From Solibacillus sp. FSL R7-0682 (lineage in GTDB: Bacteria > Bacillota > Bacilli > Bacillales_A > Planococcaceae), in the NCBI RefSeq assembly GCF_038005985.1, contig NZ_JBBOUI010000001.1, positions 2,004,001 through 2,068,000 of the forward strand: 64,000 nt of DNA, written 5' to 3'. A program made the position numbers and the translations under genes. Every line of letters begins with the position of its first letter. The stretch's first letter is position 1. Below the pieces are notes generated by a model. The model was given only the letters and a program-made list of their open reading frames with translations. It was not told where the DNA came from and did not search any database. Shown one piece after another: positions 60,882 through 64,000 of the stretch.

Positions 60882-61430
60882 ATGGATGAATTTGTAATAA
60901 CAAATGCGACTGCCTCGATAGAACAAAAAATTGAGCAACTGATGGAGCATTATGGACAGGATATATTACAGCTGACTTATACATACGTACATCAGCATGC
61001 GATCGCAGAAGACTTAACCCAAGAAATTTTTCTGAAATGCTACAATGCTTTACCATCGTTTAACGGCAAATCTTCTATGAAGACATGGCTTTGGCGTATC
61101 GCGATTAATCATACGAAGGATTATTTAAAAAGCTGGTATAACCAAAATGTACAAGCTGCAGATGAGCTGATTTTACACACAATTGATGAACAAACAAGTG
61201 TCGAGCAAACGGTTGTTCAGCATGATGAAGATGCTGTATTAGCAAAGTCTGTTATGCAATTGCCGGTCATTTATCGTGAAGTCATCTATTTATTTTATTT
61301 TGAAGACTATACGAGTAAAGAAATTGCAAGTCTCCTACTCGTCAATGAAAATACTGTAAAAACGAGACTCAGAAAAGGCAAGGCATTACTCAAAAAACAA
61401 CTGGAGGCATTTCAATGGACGAGCAATTAA
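60882..61430 (+). CDS. ECF-type sigma factor
   Basis: A 182-residue sigma factor. Region 2 reads LTYTYVHQHAIAEDLTQEIF then KCYNALPSFNGKSSMKTWLW; region 4 reads PVIYREVIYLFYFEDYTSKE, IASLLLVNENTVKTRLRKGK. ATG 60882 has GGAGGG ahead. It leads a three-gene overlapping operon with a PadR-like protein and a HAAS-FtsW protein. These overlaps (16 and 11 bases) mark one functional unit. Confidence 0.87.
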   Translation: MDEFVITNATASIEQKIEQLMEHYGQDILQLTYTYVHQHAIAEDLTQEIFLKCYNALPSFNGKSSMKTWLWRIAINHTKDYLKSWYNQNVQAADELILHTIDEQTSVEQTVVQHDEDAVLAKSVMQLPVIYREVIYLFYFEDYTSKEIASLLLVNENTVKTRLRKGKALLKKQLEAFQWTSN

Positions 61431-61819
61431 AAAATTTAAAGCGAGCAATGAAGAAGCATACGTTTTCAGAAGTACAATTTACAGAAGCACAAAAACAACA
61501 CGTTCGTGCAAAAATGACGCCGATGATCGAGCAGGAGATTTTAAGTCTATTACATGAGCCAAAAACAGCAACCGAGCTTATTCAGCTTCTTCATGTAAAG
61601 GGTGTAGACGGCCTTCTTCAAAACGAGGGAATCGTTTTTACTATTTTACATCGAGCGGAAATCGCTGAGGAACTAATCGGATGCTGGGATGAAAAGGAAG
61701 AAAAAAGCTACCGTTTATCAAAAAAGGGCTTGGCAAAATATTGTGGTCAAACAAAGAAGGACACTGGTCGATGGTCTTTAAAGTCACTATTACAGGAGGT
61801 GACGATTTATGAAGCTTAA
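61415..61819 (+). CDS. PadR-like winged-helix protein
   Basis: A 134-residue protein with a winged-helix-like core: IEQEILSLLHEPKTATELIQ, GIVFTILHRAEIAEELIGCW and KSYRLSKKGLAKY, which resembles the PadR layout of short helices followed by a wing and YxLTxxG. In many Firmicutes PadR proteins precede genes with a HAAS domain, as here. It may control or mediate signals to the sigma factor. ATG 61415 is inside the sigma gene behind GGAGG. Confidence 0.75.
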   Translation: MDEQLKNLKRAMKKHTFSEVQFTEAQKQHVRAKMTPMIEQEILSLLHEPKTATELIQLLHVKGVDGLLQNEGIVFTILHRAEIAEELIGCWDEKEEKSYRLSKKGLAKYCGQTKKDTGRWSLKSLLQEVTIYEA

Positions 61820-63080
61820 CGAGTTTTTGCAGCAGGTGACAAGTTTTATTCGTTCGAGGGAGGCAAAGATTGAAGTAGAAAAAGAGTTAACGCAACACTT
61901 GAAGCAGGCGAAAAAGGCATGGCTTGCACAAGGGTATTCGGAGGATGAAGCAGAACATCGTGCAGTTGCACAGATGGGTAGTGCTACAACGCTTGGACAA
62001 TCACTTAATAAATTACATAAGCCTAAAGTAGATTGGTTGATTGTAGTGCCTATTGGGCTACTTTTAATGTTAAGCTTTTTGCCACTCCTTGCAGTCGATT
62101 TACAATATAAATCGATGCTCATTGAAAGAAACTTCATATACATCCTATTAACTATTATGATGATCACGGGGCTTATGCTTTTTGATGTTAGAAAAGTAAA
62201 AAATTATGGGTACTACTTTTACGCAGCAGGTATAGGACTAATGCTTCTTATAATGTGTTTTCCGAATTTAATTGTGAACGGAGAATCTATGCTTCGTGTT
62301 GGTCCTTTAAGACTCCATGTTTGGTATACACTCCCGTTATTTTGTATCGCCTGGGCTGCTCTTTTTTCAAAGAAGTCAATGAAAATATGGCAGGCAATCG
62401 TGCTTGCTGGATTTGCGTTTATTCTAATAGCGAACATTCCAAATGTACCAGTCTTGTTTATTTTTAGCGTGATGACATTTGTGATGCTTCTTTGTGGAAC
62501 GTTTTCGAAACGAGAGAAAATCGTTGCGGCGACACTTATACTCGGTACAGTTGTAGCATTCTTTATCAGTATTTTTATAATGGCAAAGAAGGGTATTTTA
62601 GCCCCTTATCAATTAGCCCGGATTAATGGCTTTTTACAACCTGAAATGTATATGGATACATCTGGCTATTTATATGTGAAATTCTCTAGCATCATAGAAA
62701 ATGCGAATTGGATCGGTGGAAATAAAATACAGGGATTATCACCCGAAGCTCATACCGATTTCGTATTTGCTCATTTAATACAGTCATACGGCTTTGCACT
62801 TGCATTATTTATAGCAGCACTTCTTTTATTTGTTCTTATTCGTATTGGAATTCAAAGCTTTAGTAAACCGCAAACATTTAGTAAGCTGCTAGTAATGGGC
62901 GTTCTAACATTATTTGCTACGCAGGTGGTGTATGCTATAGCGATGACATTTGGCGTTGTGCCGCTTGTATCGATTCCACTACCATTTATCAGCTATGGGC
63001 TGACACCGATGTTACTAAATGCATGTATTATTGGAGTATGCTTAAGTGTTTTTCGTCGGAAATCTTATATTTTTATATAG
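61809..63080 (+). CDS. HAAS-domain FtsW/RodA-type SEDS membrane protein
   Basis: The 423-residue protein begins with a HAAS alpha-helical domain (about 15-70: IEVEKELTQHLKQAKKAWLA, DEAEHRAVAQMGSATTLGQS) and continues with about nine to ten TM helices of the SEDS family. The conserved HTDFVFAHL supplies the catalytic-type Asp, and VPLVSIPLPFISYGLTPML is the C-terminal signature. SEDS proteins polymerise glycan strands in cell-wall growth. A HAAS-linked copy under an ECF sigma factor suggests a stress-conditioned wall synthase. ATG 61809 overlaps the PadR-like gene. Confidence 0.85.
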   Translation: MKLNEFLQQVTSFIRSREAKIEVEKELTQHLKQAKKAWLAQGYSEDEAEHRAVAQMGSATTLGQSLNKLHKPKVDWLIVVPIGLLLMLSFLPLLAVDLQYKSMLIERNFIYILLTIMMITGLMLFDVRKVKNYGYYFYAAGIGLMLLIMCFPNLIVNGESMLRVGPLRLHVWYTLPLFCIAWAALFSKKSMKIWQAIVLAGFAFILIANIPNVPVLFIFSVMTFVMLLCGTFSKREKIVAATLILGTVVAFFISIFIMAKKGILAPYQLARINGFLQPEMYMDTSGYLYVKFSSIIENANWIGGNKIQGLSPEAHTDFVFAHLIQSYGFALALFIAALLLFVLIRIGIQSFSKPQTFSKLLVMGVLTLFATQVVYAIAMTFGVVPLVSIPLPFISYGLTPMLLNACIIGVCLSVFRRKSYIFI

Positions 63081-63089
63081 AAAAATTCT

Positions 63090-63119
63090 CCCTGTTCGTA
63101 AAGAGAACAGGGTTTTTTT
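63090..63119 (+). terminator. Terminator after SEDS gene
   Basis: CCCTGTTC and GAACAGGG form an 8-bp stem with a 7-base loop, then TTTTTTT. Confidence 0.9.
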
Positions 63120-63179
63120 CCGTCATTCGACGGATTTACCAGAAAAAGGGTAGAAGTATAATACAGGGGAGGTGATCCA

Positions 63180-63753
63180 ATGCTTGTACATTTAAAGGAG
63201 TTAATGATATCCAATACAAAGTATCAAAAAAGTTTGGGAAAGCTCTTGCAAAAATCATCGGATATTGTATTTTCAAATAAATTCCAACGATAAAGGGATT
63301 GAGGCACATTTTCATCCATTTGGTGAAGATCATGCATTTGTATTACAAGGTGAATTAACATATGACATTTCATTTGAAAGACAAATTAAGGCGAAAGAAA
63401 ATAGCTTAGTATTTGGTTGGACGAATTATGTTCATGGTTACCAAAATGACAGTGATCAGCCTTTACATATATTAGTTTTTGCTACACCGAAGAATAATCC
63501 TTCGATATATGAAAAAAATATGCTATCTATGCAAAACTTTATCAATATAAGAACTTGGGACTGTTCAACATTTGACGAGATAAGATCTGAAAGGATTACA
63601 TTTTCCGCATCCCATTCAAAAGATTTATCGGATACAGTAATGATTCACTTACAAAGTAAAAAACTAATTGTGTTACCTAACGAAATAGAAACGAAAGATA
63701 ATGCGTTATACATCACATTTCATCAAGTAGAAAAAAAGTTAAATAAAAAGTGA
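63180..63753 (+). pseudogene. Cupin-like protein, frameshifted near the 5' end
   Basis: ATG 63180 has a full GGAGGTGATCC site and opens MLVHLKELMISNTKYQKSLG, KLLQKSSDIV, but this frame ends at FSNKFQR-stop (63290). From about 63268 another frame carries on with YFQINSNDKGIEAHFHPFGE, DHAFVLQGELTYDIS. HFHPFGEDH is the cupin metal motif. One indel at about 63262-63270 therefore breaks a gene of about 190 codons. A start at TTG 63265 in the second frame would give a 162-residue protein but has no ribosome site. Function unknown. Confidence 0.7.
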
Positions 63754-63974
63754 TTTTATAAATATTTTAAGTTTTAATTAAAATGAAAATAGGATATAAT
63801 TTTAAAATCAATGCGCAGAAATGGGGTATTTTATATACCCTCATGCATAGTGTTAACCTTTCCTAGTTCGGTATTATCCCGGATAAATTGGATGTTTTAA
63901 ATATACGTTAGTTCATTAAAAAATCAGTGCTGCAAGTTTCGTTTGTAAGCATTCGGGTAAAGATAGGGTGTATA

Positions 63975-63989
63975 CAATAATTATTATAC
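63975..63989. promoter_or_regulatory. 7-1-7 inverted repeat and ribosome site of a gene beyond the window
   Basis: CAATAAT-T-ATTATAC has the 7-1-7 geometry of PerR/Fur-type boxes with about 12 of 14 arm positions fitting TTATAAT-N-ATTATAA. It lies only a few bases before a ribosome site AGGAGGT (63994-64000), so a gene starts just past the window. The 63754-63974 stretch contains no coding signal. Confidence 0.3.
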
Positions 63990-64000
63990 TTTTAGGAGGT

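Overview
The window reads as chromosomal DNA of a low-GC Gram-positive endospore-former, most like the Planococcaceae/Bacillaceae (Solibacillus or Lysinibacillus type). The evidence is the AT-rich sequence, strong GGAGG ribosome-binding sites, frequent TTG/GTG starts, a T-box leader, and homologues of Bacillus BmrA, YndG/H/J and split chromate transporters. No tRNA, rRNA, CRISPR array or prophage was seen. The genus is an inference from gene content.

Layout. 1-3.8 kb: end of a zinc-ribbon protein, a lipoprotein, a SUKH-type protein, a frameshifted AraC regulator and a PhzF-like isomerase. 4.1-8.0 kb: a compact HssRS-HrtBA-like heme-sensing/efflux locus with a predicted HssR direct repeat. 8.1-13.1 kb: hydrolase, Cys-rich pentapeptide-repeat protein, small membrane protein, VanZ-like protein, M28 peptidase. 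13.2-23.5 kb: a segment bounded by two inverted remnants of one ISL3-type element; it holds two XRE-regulator/membrane-protein pairs that share a palindromic operator, a flavodoxin-like reductase, a BmrA-like exporter, the yndGHJ-like operon and a membrane serine hydrolase. 23.5-36.4 kb: mostly single metabolic or resistance genes (two DinB, beta-lactamase-like, GNAT, M23 peptidase, APH-like, HIT), plus an Msr-like ABC-F gene behind a leader peptide MWLLFM and overlapping hairpins. 36.5-40.2 kb: a broken nucleoside phosphorylase, three Nudix genes, and a T-box-controlled tyrosyl-tRNA synthetase gene stopped by TAA at a position expected to be Tyr. 40.3-51.2 kb: hydrolase, membrane proteins, two-gene chromate transporter, ABC exporter, an ECF sigma operon, acetyltransferases, methyltransferase, PepSY protein, Nudix, P-loop kinase. 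51.2-56.7 kb: fused remnants of a LysR and an MFS gene, a MalT/LuxR-type regulator, a complete-looking IS256-family element and a 236-bp MITE-like element. 56.8-64 kb: SDR, DUF2332, LysR, patatin, an ECF sigma/PadR-like/HAAS-FtsW operon and a frameshifted cupin.

The most notable points are the ABC-F leader (the peptide closely resembles the MYLIFM macrolide-sensing leader of msrD), the ochre stop in tyrS, the inverted ISL3 remnants, and the shared XRE operator. At least five genes carry a single disabling change (araC, a DUF4830-like lipoprotein, the phosphorylase, tyrS, cupin), and four others are fragments. Two of the frameshifts lie in A-runs, so consensus error and true decay cannot be separated from this sequence alone.
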